Source: Stappia sp. 28M-7 (GTDB lineage: Bacteria; Pseudomonadota; Alphaproteobacteria; Rhizobiales; Stappiaceae). From it: DNA of 64,000 bases. The position numbers were made by a program, and so were the translations under genes. Below, in pieces: positions 36,558 to 45,646 of this stretch (positions are counted from its first letter, which is position 1; every line of letters begins with the position of its first letter). The notes beneath the pieces were generated by a model, which ran no database searches, had not been told where the DNA came from, and saw only the letters and a list, made by a program, of their open reading frames with translations. The stretch lies in contig NZ_JACMIA010000002.1 in NCBI RefSeq assembly GCF_014252955.1, positions 104,821 through 168,820 on the forward strand, read 5' to 3'.

Positions 36558-36977
36558 TCAGGCTGCCCTTGGGCCGGAGCCCGGATGCGGTGGACCGCCG
36601 GCGTCCGGCTCACCGTCGACCGCAGCGGCGAAAGGGTCGACCAGCTTGTGAATCGGCTGGGCGCGGCCCATCCAGGGCTGGGGCCGGATCGAACGCACCC
36701 AATCGGCAAAGCTCGGAATGAAGCCGAGATCCTCCAGCACATGCTGTTCGCCGATCAATCGGACGGGGACGACGCGGCCGGTCGAGACGGTGACGGTCGG
36801 CCCGAAAACCCGCTCCAGCTCGAATATGCCCTGGGCGTGATGGCGCAACGCCCGGTGCCGGAAGTCGGCGGTGATCTCCTTCGATTCATCGAACCACTGA
36901 TGCAGCGGCAGATAGTCCTCCGCGGTGCCGCCCCATTTGCGCGCCGAGGACAGCGCGTGATGATAACAATGTCCCAT
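36558..36977 (-). CDS. DUF6915 family protein
   Basis: 139 aa. MGHCYHHALSSARKWGGTAE, LPLHQWFDESKEITADFRHR and ALRHHAQGIFELERVFG match the DUF6915 family, seen on phages and conjugative elements. The conserved HH and HxxF residues hint at a metal site but the activity is unknown. The C-terminus is a disordered Pro/Gly tail. Confidence 0.75.
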   Translation of the reverse strand: MGHCYHHALSSARKWGGTAEDYLPLHQWFDESKEITADFRHRALRHHAQGIFELERVFGPTVTVSTGRVVPVRLIGEQHVLEDLGFIPSFADWVRSIRPQPWMGRAQPIHKLVDPFAAAVDGEPDAGGPPHPGSGPRAA

Positions 36978-36988
36978 TGCCGCCTCCC

Positions 36989-37468
36989 TCAGAACTGATG
37001 CGTGTAGTTTTCGGTGGCGGTGTAGCGCTCATTGTAGTCGAGCGTGATCGCATGCGCCGCCACATCGAAGGTGATGTCGCCATAGGCGCCGTCGGAGTTT
37101 TCCCAGCCGCAATGCGTCCGCTCAAGCACGTCATAGGCCAGGCTTTCGATGGCCGTCGCGATCGTGACGATGGATCGTTCCGGCTCGGATTGGCCCCAGA
37201 CGGCTTGCGCGATCTCGATCGTGCCCTCGGGCATCGCGATCACATGGTCGCCGGACCGGACCTCGACATTCTCGATCTGGCCGGAATCGCCGTAGCCGTC
37301 GAAGGTCACGACGACATGCGTGACTCCCGCGGATGCGAGAGCATCGAGCAGCACGCCCTTGTTCAGCTTGAACAGCTCGGCCTCGAGTTGGGCACGAAGG
37401 GCATCCAGCGTCCTCCACTCGGAGAGCGGCGGGCAGGCGTCGGGGACGGTTTCAGTATCGTCGGTCAT
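36989..37468 (-). CDS. DUF6878-like protein
   Basis: 159 aa, with ALASAGVTHVVVTFDGYGDS, GQIENVEVRSGD and the closing ITLDYNERYTATENYTHQF. This pattern matches the DUF6878 family that neighbours DUF6915 in ICE accessory regions. Function unknown. The gap to the next gene is 11 bases. Confidence 0.72.
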   Translation of the reverse strand: MTDDTETVPDACPPLSEWRTLDALRAQLEAELFKLNKGVLLDALASAGVTHVVVTFDGYGDSGQIENVEVRSGDHVIAMPEGTIEIAQAVWGQSEPERSIVTIATAIESLAYDVLERTHCGWENSDGAYGDITFDVAAHAITLDYNERYTATENYTHQF

Positions 37469-37568
37469 CGGTAGCTCCTGAAGCGAATGTGCCCGGCGCG
37501 GTGGCCGGGCGGATGGAAAATCGAGAGGGAAGATGCGGGGCGGCCGAAGCCGACCCCGCAGGCGGAGG

Positions 37569-39704
37569 TCATTCAGCGGCGACCATGTGCTGCTCCTCCT
37601 CCTCGACGAGGTCTTCATCCTCGCCATCACGTGCCAGGAACTCTGGCAGGTCGTCGGCCTCGACATCGGCGGAGGCCATAGCGTCGGTCTCCGCGCTGGG
37701 GTCGATCATGCGCAGCGGCTCCGGCAGCCAGCCGGTTTCCGCGAGCAGTCGCTCAGCCTCCTTCGCCATGTCGCCCTTCTTCAGGTGGTCGATAAGCTCG
37801 GCCGCCCGTTCGCCCGCCCCCTCGCGCACAGCTTCGAGAATGCGCGGCTTGGTCACGCGGCCCAGATAGTTCGCGACCGTCGGCCGCCAGCCCACCGCCA
37901 CCATGTCGAGTCCGGTTGCTCGCGCCAGCCGGTCGGCCTGCGCCAGCCGCACGTCAAGGCCGTGCTGGCTGACTCCCATGCCGCCATAGGGGTTCGGCTT
38001 CTCGTAGAGCGCGTTGACGCCAAAGCTCACGCAATGGGCGAGAAGCTCCATGCGGGAGTCCTCGTCGAGATCGGCCAGCCAGTCCCAGAGCGCCGCGTCA
38101 TCTGCGGGGATATGATCGCCCCAGCGTTCGTGCCGTTCGGCTACCGCCCGCGCCGAGGCGCTGTCGCGCAGATCCTCGGCCTGCGCCGGGAAATGCACCT
38201 CGCGGACCTGGGCCTCGATGCAGCCCCGCGTCGAATGCGGGAGGAATGTGTCCGTGACCAGCCGGTGCAAAAGCGCGGTCATGGCGACATGGGGCTTCGT
38301 CGCCACGGCATCTCGGAGCGCCAGTGTACGATGCGCAGTCAGTTCGCTGACCAGGCGGTCGGGAAGCGGCCGGATCGTCTCGACCTCATCCTCCTCCTCG
38401 TCTGCCTCGGTGGATCCGCCAGCCGTCATCACGGCGCGCTGGACGCCAGCCGGCTGATCGCCCTCGGTCGCCGTGCCCGCATCGTCAGCGCCATCGCCGC
38501 CCTCGGGCTCGACCGTCCCCTCATCCTCGGGCCGGACATAGCCACGCTCGACCAGCAGCGTTCCATCGGAGTCGATGCTGACGAAGGCGCCGGCCCGGGC
38601 CATCTGCTCGGGCGCATAGGTCATGGGACGGCGACCGTAGGCCTCCAGCGCCTCTTCGATCTCACCGAGGCGCTGGTCGACCTCGTCGGGAAGCTCGTCC
38701 GCCTCGGAATATGCGGCCTCGAGCCGGTCGTATTCGTCGCGCAGCGCTTCGCGGGTCGCGCGTTCCTCCTCGGTCAGGTCGACCGTGGCGCCGACGAGTT
38801 CCCGCAATCCGTGTTCATGACCATAGGGAAAGGTCACGGCGATCTCGATCCATTTCCAGCCCTCGGCGGCGACGGTCTCGGCCTCGGCCTTGAGCTTCTC
38901 GCTGACGAGACGGTCGAGCAGGACGGCGTCCTGAAGCCAGCCGCCATCGTCGGACTGGAAGAGATCGCGGAGCACATAGCCGCCCGCATCTTCATAGGCC
39001 GCGATGCCGACGAATGCCGCCCGCTTGTCCGATGCCCTGACCGTGGTCTCGGTCATCAGGCGGCGGATGTAATAGGGTTCCTTCTGCCAGCCGTCCTTGA
39101 TCGCCTCCCAGACCTGCTCCTGGCGCGCATGGTCCTCCGAGATGGTGAAGGCCATGAGCTGTTCGAGGGTCATGCCGTCCTCGGCATAGATGTCGAGCAG
39201 CGCGGGAGAGACCGAGGCCAGGCGCAGGCGCTGTTTCACGATCTTGACGTCGACGAAGAAGGCCGCCGCGATTTCCTCCTCGGTCATGCCCTTCTCGCCC
39301 ATCGCCTGGAAGGCGCGGAACTGGTCGAGCGGATGCAGCGGCGCGCGCTCGACATTCTCGGCGAGCGACACCTCGTCGATCAGGATGTCGGCGCCGGCCT
39401 CCGACACGACACAGGGCACCGGGGCGGTCTTGTTGAGGCGCTTCTGCTTCACCAGCAGTTCCAGCGCCCGGTAGCGGCGGCCGCCGGCGGGCACCTCGAA
39501 CATGCCGGTCTCCTTGCCCTCGGCATCGACCACCGGCCGGACATGCAGCGACTGGATCAGGCCGCGCCGGACGATGGACTCGGCCAGTTCTTCGACCGAG
39601 ACGCCGGCCTTCACGCGCCTGACGTTCGACTGGGAGAGCACGAGCTTGTTGAAGGGGATGTCGCGCGAGGACGACAGGGTGATCTTCTGAACGGCAGTAG
39701 CCAT
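37569..39704 (-). CDS. ParB/Srx-domain partition-like protein
   Basis: 711 aa. The N-terminal ParB nuclease-like domain has VLSQSNVRRVKAGVSVEELA, GLIQSLHVRPV and PAGGRRYRALELL; the HTH follows at GMTEEEIAAAFFVDVKIVKQ. The remainder is long and acidic. It is far larger than chromosomal ParB, and typical of the ICE-encoded ParB-like regulators near radC and ardC. It may act as a regulator or nuclease rather than a partner of the ParA at 16.6 kb, which has its own ribbon-helix-helix partner. Confidence 0.88.
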   Translation of the reverse strand: MATAVQKITLSSSRDIPFNKLVLSQSNVRRVKAGVSVEELAESIVRRGLIQSLHVRPVVDAEGKETGMFEVPAGGRRYRALELLVKQKRLNKTAPVPCVVSEAGADILIDEVSLAENVERAPLHPLDQFRAFQAMGEKGMTEEEIAAAFFVDVKIVKQRLRLASVSPALLDIYAEDGMTLEQLMAFTISEDHARQEQVWEAIKDGWQKEPYYIRRLMTETTVRASDKRAAFVGIAAYEDAGGYVLRDLFQSDDGGWLQDAVLLDRLVSEKLKAEAETVAAEGWKWIEIAVTFPYGHEHGLRELVGATVDLTEEERATREALRDEYDRLEAAYSEADELPDEVDQRLGEIEEALEAYGRRPMTYAPEQMARAGAFVSIDSDGTLLVERGYVRPEDEGTVEPEGGDGADDAGTATEGDQPAGVQRAVMTAGGSTEADEEEDEVETIRPLPDRLVSELTAHRTLALRDAVATKPHVAMTALLHRLVTDTFLPHSTRGCIEAQVREVHFPAQAEDLRDSASARAVAERHERWGDHIPADDAALWDWLADLDEDSRMELLAHCVSFGVNALYEKPNPYGGMGVSQHGLDVRLAQADRLARATGLDMVAVGWRPTVANYLGRVTKPRILEAVREGAGERAAELIDHLKKGDMAKEAERLLAETGWLPEPLRMIDPSAETDAMASADVEADDLPEFLARDGEDEDLVEEEEQHMVAAE

Positions 39705-39795
39705 GTTCTTCACTCCATGACGGACGCCGGGGAGCCTCTCTCTCCGGCAACCAGCCCGTCGCGAACTCCCCATCCCTCCTTTCACTCTCCCGGCC
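39705..39795 (-). promoter_or_regulatory. Shared hairpin leader, copy 2 (ParB-like gene)
   Basis: Diverged arms CCATGACGGA (39715-39724) and CCCGTCGCGA (39755-39764), start-to-start 40 bases, with CCGG-bounded inner repeat and CTTTCACTCTCCC further upstream. Same layout as the ardC leader. Confidence 0.55.
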
Positions 39796-39822
39796 CCGTG
39801 CCGGCGCAATTCCCCTTGACCG

Positions 39823-40311
39823 TCAGATCTCGCCTCGGGCGCGCAGGCTGGTCTCCCGGCCGGCGCCGGTGATGATGTGGTCATGCAGAGTCACACCCAG
39901 AGCCGCGCAGGCTTTCTGGATCTCCCTCGTCATCGCGAGATCGGCGGCGGAGGGTTCGGGATCGCCGGCCGGGTGATTGTGGACGATGATCAGCGCGGAG
40001 GCGTTGAGTGCCAGGCTGCGCCGCAGCACCTCGCGCGGATAGACCGGGACATGATCGATCGTGCCGATGGCGAGGCATTCGTCCGAGATGAGCCGGTTCT
40101 TCCGGTCGAGATAGAGGACGTGGAAGCGCTCGACCTCGCCGCGGATGGTGAGGGCGCAATAGTCCAGAACCGCCTGCCAGGAGGACAGGACCGGGTTCTG
40201 GTTGAGGTGGCGCAGCAGGATCTGGCGGGCTTCATAGACCACGGCCTGCTCCTGGGCCGAGAACCGGGGAGGCTGCGGGTCGCTGGCGGGTTTCCTCAGA
40301 TGTCGCGTCAT
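39823..40311 (-). CDS. radC: RadC/JAB-domain protein
   Basis: 162 aa. The JAMM metalloprotease-like motif is complete: Glu in GEVERFHVLYLD, and HNHPAGDPEPSAAD. It is shorter than chromosomal RadC because the N-terminal HhH region is missing, as in the ICE-borne versions. Its role, though linked by name to DNA repair, is not established. Confidence 0.9.
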   Translation of the reverse strand: MTRHLRKPASDPQPPRFSAQEQAVVYEARQILLRHLNQNPVLSSWQAVLDYCALTIRGEVERFHVLYLDRKNRLISDECLAIGTIDHVPVYPREVLRRSLALNASALIIVHNHPAGDPEPSAADLAMTREIQKACAALGVTLHDHIITGAGRETSLRARGEI

Positions 40312-40410
40312 GTTCGTATTCCCCGACGGGCAACCGGCCGGGCGCCGGGACTTTCACCGCGTCACGGCGAGAAGCGCCGCCCTCTGCCTCGGAGAGAGCG
40401 GCGCGGGATC
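40312..40410 (-). promoter_or_regulatory. Shared hairpin leader, copy 3 (radC)
   Basis: Arms CCCCGACGGG (40321-40330) and CGCGTCACGG (40358-40367) start 37 bases apart, enclosing a GGCCGGGCGCCGGG-rich inner hairpin. Placed immediately upstream of the start codon, as in the other leaders. Confidence 0.55.
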
Positions 40411-40483
40411 GCAAATCCTGAGAGCCGGACCTCAGGCTTTCCGGGTTTCCGTATCGGCGGGTTTCAGGGCCGATCCGGCGTCG

Positions 40484-40837
40484 TCACGAGCGCGGGGCGT
40501 AGAGGCTGCGCTCGGCCGCGCGGATGCTGCCGGCGGCCCGGGCCGCTTCGGACCAGACCGAGATCGGGAAATCGCCGGTGAAGAGCAGGTCGCGCTCGAT
40601 GCCCATACCGAAGGGCAGCCGGATCGATTCCAGCTCGCTGAAGCTCCAGCTTCCGAGTTCGGGACAGCCGATGTCGGCCAGGCCGAACATCACGTCGCCG
40701 TCTTCATCCAGTTCGGTCGCGAGCCAGACGCCCTCGCCGAAGGGATTGAAGAATTTGACGACGGGAACGTGGTCGATACCGCGCTGCCGGCCATTGGCGA
40801 GGAGCTGCGCGCGCTGGGTGCCGGTCAGGAGGATCAT
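40484..40837 (-). CDS. DUF2958 family protein
   Basis: 117 aa. Begins MILLTGTQRAQLLANGRQRG with VVKFFNPFGEGVWLATELDE and DGDVMFGLADIGCPELGSWS, diagnostic of DUF2958. These genes regularly follow ardC on conjugative elements; function unknown. The start overlaps the 3' end of the split ardC, so RIT 1 insertion upstream may have altered its expression. Confidence 0.88.
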   Translation of the reverse strand: MILLTGTQRAQLLANGRQRGIDHVPVVKFFNPFGEGVWLATELDEDGDVMFGLADIGCPELGSWSFSELESIRLPFGMGIERDLLFTGDFPISVWSEAARAAGSIRAAERSLYAPRS

Positions 40838-40980
40838 GCCGCCACCCTCCGCTCGATCGAGGCCGCAACCGTTACATCGCCGTCCTCGTCGGGCAGATGC
40901 GCCAGCAGCCAGTCGGCCGCCTTGCTCGCCTGCGAGGCGGCGCGGACGATGGCGCGGTTGTCCTCGCGCAGCACCTCCAG
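40834..40980 (-). pseudogene. ardC: ardC, 3' part (split by RIT element 1)
   Basis: Encodes LEVLREDNRAIVRAASQASK ... ERRVAA and stop, the conserved C-terminus of ArdC-like proteins. Joined to 44834-45646 through the shared AG, it restores GSWLEVLRED in frame. Confidence 0.88.
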
Positions 40981-41012
40981 TAATCCGCAGCAGTCCATAA
41001 TGTGAAGGAACG
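40979..41012. repeat. RIT 1 terminal inverted repeat, left
   Basis: 34 bp beginning AGTAATCCGCAGCAG and ending GTGAAGGAACG. It matches the right repeat (44770-44803) in inverse orientation at 32 of 34 positions. It abuts the ardC target directly. Confidence 0.88.
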
Positions 41013-41122
41013 TGACGTCAACGCTTTGAATCCGCAGGATCTGGCCGTTTGCGTCTGCTCTTTGCTCAGCATTATTTTCGACGGAACCTTTGCTGTCGTT
41101 TTGACCAGCAAAGGAATCAATA

Positions 41123-42355
41123 ATGTCGAATGCCGATTACGAGCCCATCTCCAAACTCCGCATTTCACTGACCGAGCAACGATACAGCCCCGTGGTGATC
41201 GGGAACTACTGCGCCTACGCGCGTGGGTTTGTCGACTATCTTGCCCAGCGGGACATCCTGATCACAGAGGTGACCGAGGCGGAGGTGGCTCAGTACCTCC
41301 ACCATGCGATTGCGATGTTCCGCAAACGCCATGGGCGGGCGCCGGCGCGGGATTGGCATTCCATTCCGCGTTCTGGAATCCACGCGTTGCTGCGGCTCGC
41401 ACAGGGTCAATGGCCAATTGCACCGAAAGCGACCTGCGCTGCCGACGAACTGCGCTTTGCCGTCTGTGAGGAATATGAGACCTGGCTGCGCGAGGAGCGA
41501 GGCCTTGCCGCGGCCAGCATCGACGCATTGATGTGGGAGGGGCGGAACTTTCTGACCTGGCAGCTTGATCGACGCGGCCCCGACAGTCTGATGACGATGA
41601 CGGTGGGCGACATCGACCGCTACATGGACGCGCGCAGCCCTCACCAGACGCGCAAGTCGGTGAAGGATGTGGCGGAGCGGCTTCGCTCGATGCTGCGCTA
41701 TCTGCACCGGACGGGGCGCACCGCGATCGACTTGTCGCCGCACGTCATCGCGCCCTTGCTCTATGCCTATGAAGGGGTGCCCTCAATCCTTGAGCGGGAC
41801 CAGATCGCTGCCGTTTTGCAGGCTGCGGGGAAGGACAAGACGCCGATGGGGTTGCGAGATCATGCCATCCTGCAACTGCTCGCGACCTATGGCCTGAGAT
41901 CGGGCGAAATCTGCAATCTGCGGATCGAGGACATCGACTGGCGGGCGGGATCGATCCGCATCAGGCACACCAAAACCCGGGCCTGTTCATTCCTGCCATT
42001 GATGGTGCCGGTGGGCGAAGCGGTGCTCGCCTATCTGCAGGCGGGGCGGCCTGTGACCGACGCCCGGGAAATCTTCATCCGCACACGTGCGCCCTATCGC
42101 AAGCTCGGCTTGCTGGCCGGCATGGTGCGGCGGCGACTTGAGGATGCCGGAATCAAGCCGGCCGGCAAGAGCGGTTCTCATATCTTCCGCCACGCACGTG
42201 CAGTCGAGATGCTACGCGCCGCCGTGCCCCAGAAAGTGATCGGCGACCTGCTCGGGCATCGCTCTACAGAATCCACGGCGCCCTATCTGAAGCTTGCCAC
42301 CGAGGACCTCCGGGCCATTGCGCTCGATGTGCCGGGACAGGAGGTGCGGTCATGA
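41123..42355 (+). CDS. RIT 1 first tyrosine recombinase
   Basis: 410 aa. Tandem N-terminal SAM-like regions (about 8-110 and 115-215) and a catalytic domain with Arg in TYGLRSGEICNL, Lys in HTKTRACSFLPL, HxxR in SHIFRHARAVEML, His in LLGHRSTESTAPY and Tyr in APYLKLATEDL. AGGAATCA is the weak ribosome site. It is the promoter-proximal gene of the trio. Confidence 0.93.
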   Translation: MSNADYEPISKLRISLTEQRYSPVVIGNYCAYARGFVDYLAQRDILITEVTEAEVAQYLHHAIAMFRKRHGRAPARDWHSIPRSGIHALLRLAQGQWPIAPKATCAADELRFAVCEEYETWLREERGLAAASIDALMWEGRNFLTWQLDRRGPDSLMTMTVGDIDRYMDARSPHQTRKSVKDVAERLRSMLRYLHRTGRTAIDLSPHVIAPLLYAYEGVPSILERDQIAAVLQAAGKDKTPMGLRDHAILQLLATYGLRSGEICNLRIEDIDWRAGSIRIRHTKTRACSFLPLMVPVGEAVLAYLQAGRPVTDAREIFIRTRAPYRKLGLLAGMVRRRLEDAGIKPAGKSGSHIFRHARAVEMLRAAVPQKVIGDLLGHRSTESTAPYLKLATEDLRAIALDVPGQEVRS

Positions 42356-43716
42356 CGATCTGGCCCGACCCTGAGCGCCAGTTGATCGCGCGCTACATTG
42401 CAGGCCTCAACCTGCGCACCACGAACAGCCGCATCTACTACAGGCAGGCGCTCAACATCTTCCAGGATGTCGCCGAACGTCACGCCAAGCTCGACAAGGA
42501 TATGCTGGTGGCATGGCTGAATGTATCGCCGGGCCGGTGGGCCTCGACGACGCGGCTGCACCGAACCCGGATTATCGACCGGTTCCTCGATCATCTTGAG
42601 GAAACCGGAGCGATCGCACGTAATCCCATCGCCGCCCTGCGCGACGCTTGCAATATCAAACAGTGCAAGCCGGTGTGGCGGGCGCTGGCCTCCCGCGAGC
42701 CGGACAGCGCGCTCGCCGAACTACACCAGCCCAGGCAGTTCGGCAGCGTGCTGGGCAAAATGATGGCCGAGCACGTCACGCTGATGCGCAACCGGGGTTA
42801 CAAATACACCGCGCAAACGGCCTGGCTCTCGCGGTTCGACCGGTTCCTGCAGTTGAATCCGGCGCTTCAGGGTCAGTCGCTCGGGGTGATTCTCGAACAC
42901 TGGTCGGTGGCGAAAACGACGCGCAACCATCCCAACGAGTGCGAAAAACTGAAGCGCACCCTTGCGAAAATCCTCCGGCATCAGAATCCATCAATCCCGC
43001 CGCGCCGGCCCGACCCACGTCCGGGAAAGGAAGTGGCCAAGCATTGGCGAAAGCCGCATATTTACACACCCGCCGACGTGCGCCGTATGCTCGACGTCGC
43101 CCGTTCCTACCCCTCGCCACGGGCGCCGCTTCGCTCGTTGAGCCTCTACACCATGCTGCTGCTCGCCTATTGCGCGGGTCTGCGGCGGAGCGAACTGGCC
43201 CGCCTCGATCTTGGTGACGTTGAGTTCCGGGGCGGCACGATCACGATCCGCCAGACCAAGTTCTACAAGACCAGGATACTGCCGCTTCCCGACAGCGTGA
43301 TGGTCGAGCTTCAAGTATATACCGACGCCCGACGCCGCGCCGGTGGATCACTTGATCCGCGTTCCGGCCTGTTCTGGCACGAACGGCGTGGCGACCGCTA
43401 TACGAAGCAGACTGTCGCCCGGCTTCTCGTAGAAGTCATACGTCGTGCCGGGCTGAAACCGCCTCAAGGGCGAACAGGACCACGCCTGCACGACCTGCGG
43501 CACTCGATGGTCGTGAACCGGATCCTCGAATGGTACAAGACGGGCATCAACCCACAGGATCGTCTGCCGTTCCTCGCCACCTATCTTGGCCATCGGGATA
43601 TCAACTCGACGCTGGTCTACATTACCGTCACACAGGACCTTCTGCATCACGCCAATGAGCGGTTCCGCGTGCTGGGAGCGCCATGCCTCAACATCGGGCC
43701 AGAGGTGCCGGCATGA
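42352..43716 (+). CDS. RIT 1 second tyrosine recombinase
   Basis: 454 aa, the longest of the trio. Catalytic Arg in CAGLRRSELARL, Lys in QTKFYKTRILPL, HxxR in RLHDLRHSMVVNRI, His in TYLGHRDINSTLVY and Tyr in LVYITVTQDL. The start overlaps the previous stop by 4 bases. Compared with the second recombinase of RIT 2 it has about 140 extra N-terminal residues. Confidence 0.93.
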   Translation: MTIWPDPERQLIARYIAGLNLRTTNSRIYYRQALNIFQDVAERHAKLDKDMLVAWLNVSPGRWASTTRLHRTRIIDRFLDHLEETGAIARNPIAALRDACNIKQCKPVWRALASREPDSALAELHQPRQFGSVLGKMMAEHVTLMRNRGYKYTAQTAWLSRFDRFLQLNPALQGQSLGVILEHWSVAKTTRNHPNECEKLKRTLAKILRHQNPSIPPRRPDPRPGKEVAKHWRKPHIYTPADVRRMLDVARSYPSPRAPLRSLSLYTMLLLAYCAGLRRSELARLDLGDVEFRGGTITIRQTKFYKTRILPLPDSVMVELQVYTDARRRAGGSLDPRSGLFWHERRGDRYTKQTVARLLVEVIRRAGLKPPQGRTGPRLHDLRHSMVVNRILEWYKTGINPQDRLPFLATYLGHRDINSTLVYITVTQDLLHHANERFRVLGAPCLNIGPEVPA

Positions 43717-44717
43717 CCAGGAACAATCGGTTCCCAGACCTGATGCGCGCGTTCTTCTACGAATGGCTGGTCGAGCAGCGCAATGCATCCATCCATACGG
43801 TTCGGTCGTACCGCGATGCCTGGCGGCTCTTCCTCCGGTTCGTCGCACAGCGCGCAGGAAAGAAGGTGGCGATGATCACGCTGGCCGATCTGACCGCCGG
43901 AGAGATCATCGCGTTCCTCGGTCACGCCGAACACGAACGCGGCGGCACGATCGGCACGCGCAACTGCCGACTTGCAGCGATCCGCAGCTTCTTCAACTTC
44001 GTTGCGACCAGGGATCCCGGATCGATCGCGCAATGCGTCGAAATCCTCAACATCCCGACAAAGCGCGGTCCAGTATCGGAACCATGTTATCTGGACCCGG
44101 TGGAAGTGACGGCGATCCTGGCTCAGCCTGATCGTTCGACACTCGAAGGTATGCGCGATCACGCGTTGTTCTCGTTCCTCTACAACAGCGGCGCGCGAAT
44201 ACAGGAAGCGCTCGACCTGTGCCCTGATGCGATCAGGTTCGAAAGTCCAAGCTGCGTGCGACTGACTGGCAAGGGTCGAAAAGAACGTATCTGCCCGCTC
44301 TGGCCGGAAACCGCGATGCTGTTGAAGAAGCTGCTCGAACGGCAACCGCGGGCGCCAGACCAGCGGCTGTTCGTCAACCGCTATAGCGAGCCGCTCAGCG
44401 CGTCGGGGGTCCGGTTCAAGCTTGCCGCCTATGTGAGGGCGGCAGCCGAGACCACGCCAACGCTACGCGACAAGCATGTGACGCCCCACGCCTTCCGGCA
44501 CGCAACCGCCGTGCACCTCATATCGGCGGGCGTCGACGTCACGGTTATCCGTAGCTGGCTCGGTCACGTAAGCCTCGATACGACGAACCACTATGCCAGA
44601 GCCAATCTCGAAACAAAGCGCAAGGCACTGGAGCAGGTCGGCGTTCCCGAAACACACGGCCGCCAGCCCTCGTGGAAACGCGATACGAGCGTGCTCGCCT
44701 GGCTCGACACGCTCTGA
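43713..44717 (+). CDS. RIT 1 third tyrosine recombinase
   Basis: 334 aa, the same length as the third recombinase of RIT 2 and alignable with it along the whole sequence. Catalytic Arg in NSGARIQEALDL, Lys in TGKGRKERICPL, HxxR in TPHAFRHATAVHL, His in WLGHVSLDTTNHY and Tyr in NHYARANLETK. The Gly-Leu before Arg is Gly-Ala here. ATGA overlap with the second gene. Confidence 0.93.
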   Translation: MTRNNRFPDLMRAFFYEWLVEQRNASIHTVRSYRDAWRLFLRFVAQRAGKKVAMITLADLTAGEIIAFLGHAEHERGGTIGTRNCRLAAIRSFFNFVATRDPGSIAQCVEILNIPTKRGPVSEPCYLDPVEVTAILAQPDRSTLEGMRDHALFSFLYNSGARIQEALDLCPDAIRFESPSCVRLTGKGRKERICPLWPETAMLLKKLLERQPRAPDQRLFVNRYSEPLSASGVRFKLAAYVRAAAETTPTLRDKHVTPHAFRHATAVHLISAGVDVTVIRSWLGHVSLDTTNHYARANLETKRKALEQVGVPETHGRQPSWKRDTSVLAWLDTL

Positions 44718-44769
44718 AATAATGCGGAGGAATGTGGCGAGATAACCCGAACTTCCGCCAATCTGGCCG

Positions 44770-44803
44770 CGTTCCTTCACATTATGCGCTGCTGCGGATT
44801 ACT
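44770..44803. repeat. RIT 1 terminal inverted repeat, right
   Basis: 34 bp ending CTGCTGCGGATTACT, inverse of 40979-41012 with two mismatches. It is followed by CGAG and the 20-bp palindrome. Confidence 0.88.
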
Positions 44804-44807
44804 CGAG

Positions 44808-44827
44808 TTATGACGACGTGAGCATAA
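44808..44827. repeat. 20-bp palindrome at the distal RIT 1 junction
   Basis: TTATGACGACGTGAGCATAA: outer TTATG/CATAA arms and central ACGT are palindromic, other positions diverge. It is four bases outside the inverted repeat, exactly as in RIT 2, and on the same side (after the third recombinase). Confidence 0.8.
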
Positions 44828-44833
44828 GGTGAG

Positions 44834-45646
44834 CCAGGAGCCGATATAGTCGGCATGGCGCACGGTCGGCACGATGCCGAGCGAGGCGCAGCAGAAGGCC
44901 GCGTTCATCTCGGCGACCAGCTCCTCGAAGGCGTATTTCTTCGTGCCGAAGCTGCCCGAAAAATCCCGTCCCAGGCGCGAAGCATGGCCTGTGGCGTGAC
45001 CCATCTCGTGGAGCGCCGTCCTGTGCCAGTTGATCGGTTCGAAATAGGCGGCCGGAGGCGGCACCTGCACGTAGTCGAGCGCCGGAACATAGAAGGCGCG
45101 ATCCCCGCCGATGCGGAAATCGATCCCGGTCGCCTCGATCAGCGCCTCGACCCTCGGCTCGATCATGCCGGGCGGCGATGGCGGGGCCTCGATAGCGATG
45201 TCCTCGGGCAGACCCTCGCATTGCGCCGCGTTGAACACGGTGAAGCGCTTCAGGAACGGAATGCTGCTGGCTTCTTCGCCCGACTCCCGGGCGCGGCGCT
45301 TCTCGTCCTCGGGGGTGAAGCGGTCGGCATAGACGACGGTGGTGCCGCGCTCGCCCTTGCGGACATTTCCGCCGAGCGAGAGCGCTTGACGGAAGGTAAG
45401 CCAATGCTGGCTGGGATAGCCGTGCTGGACCACGGCGCCCCAGAGGATCAGGACGTTGATCCCGGAATATTGCCGCGCGGTCGCGGCGTTTCTCGGCATG
45501 GCGAGCGGCGCCTTCGCCGCCGCCGTCCCCCAGGGCTGGACCCAGGGAAGCCGGCCTTCCTCCAGCTCGGCGATGATCTTGTCGGTGATGTCGTCATAGA
45601 GATTGCTGCGGGCGCCGCCTGGGCGGGCGCGGTCCTGTCTGGCCAT
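44834..45646 (-). pseudogene. ardC: ardC, 5' part (split by RIT element 1)
   Basis: Encodes the ssDNA-binding DUF1738 domain (LYDDITDKIIAELEEGRLPW, YSGINVLILWGAVVQHGYPS) and the zincin-like motif HEMGHATGH, then reads into RIT 1 after GSWL and stops. ArdC proteins bind incoming single-stranded DNA and counter restriction. The core domains remain but the last 45 or so residues are replaced by 22 foreign ones, so residual activity is possible. Confidence 0.9.

Larger units (their letters stand above)
40981..44833 (+). mobile_element. RIT element 1 (three tyrosine recombinases), inserted in ardC
   Basis: About 3.85 kb. Left 34-bp inverted repeat, three overlapping plus-strand recombinase genes, right 34-bp inverted repeat, CGAG, a 20-bp TTATG-N10-CATAA palindrome and GGTG, then ardC. 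AG occurs at both target junctions (40979-40980 and 44832-44833). Removing 40981-44833 restores the ardC frame exactly. It carries no cargo, unlike RIT 2. Confidence 0.88.

Noticed and set aside
37533..39872. 779-codon plus-strand open frame opposite the ParB-like gene
   Set aside because: Antisense shadow; the minus-strand ParB domain motifs are unambiguous.
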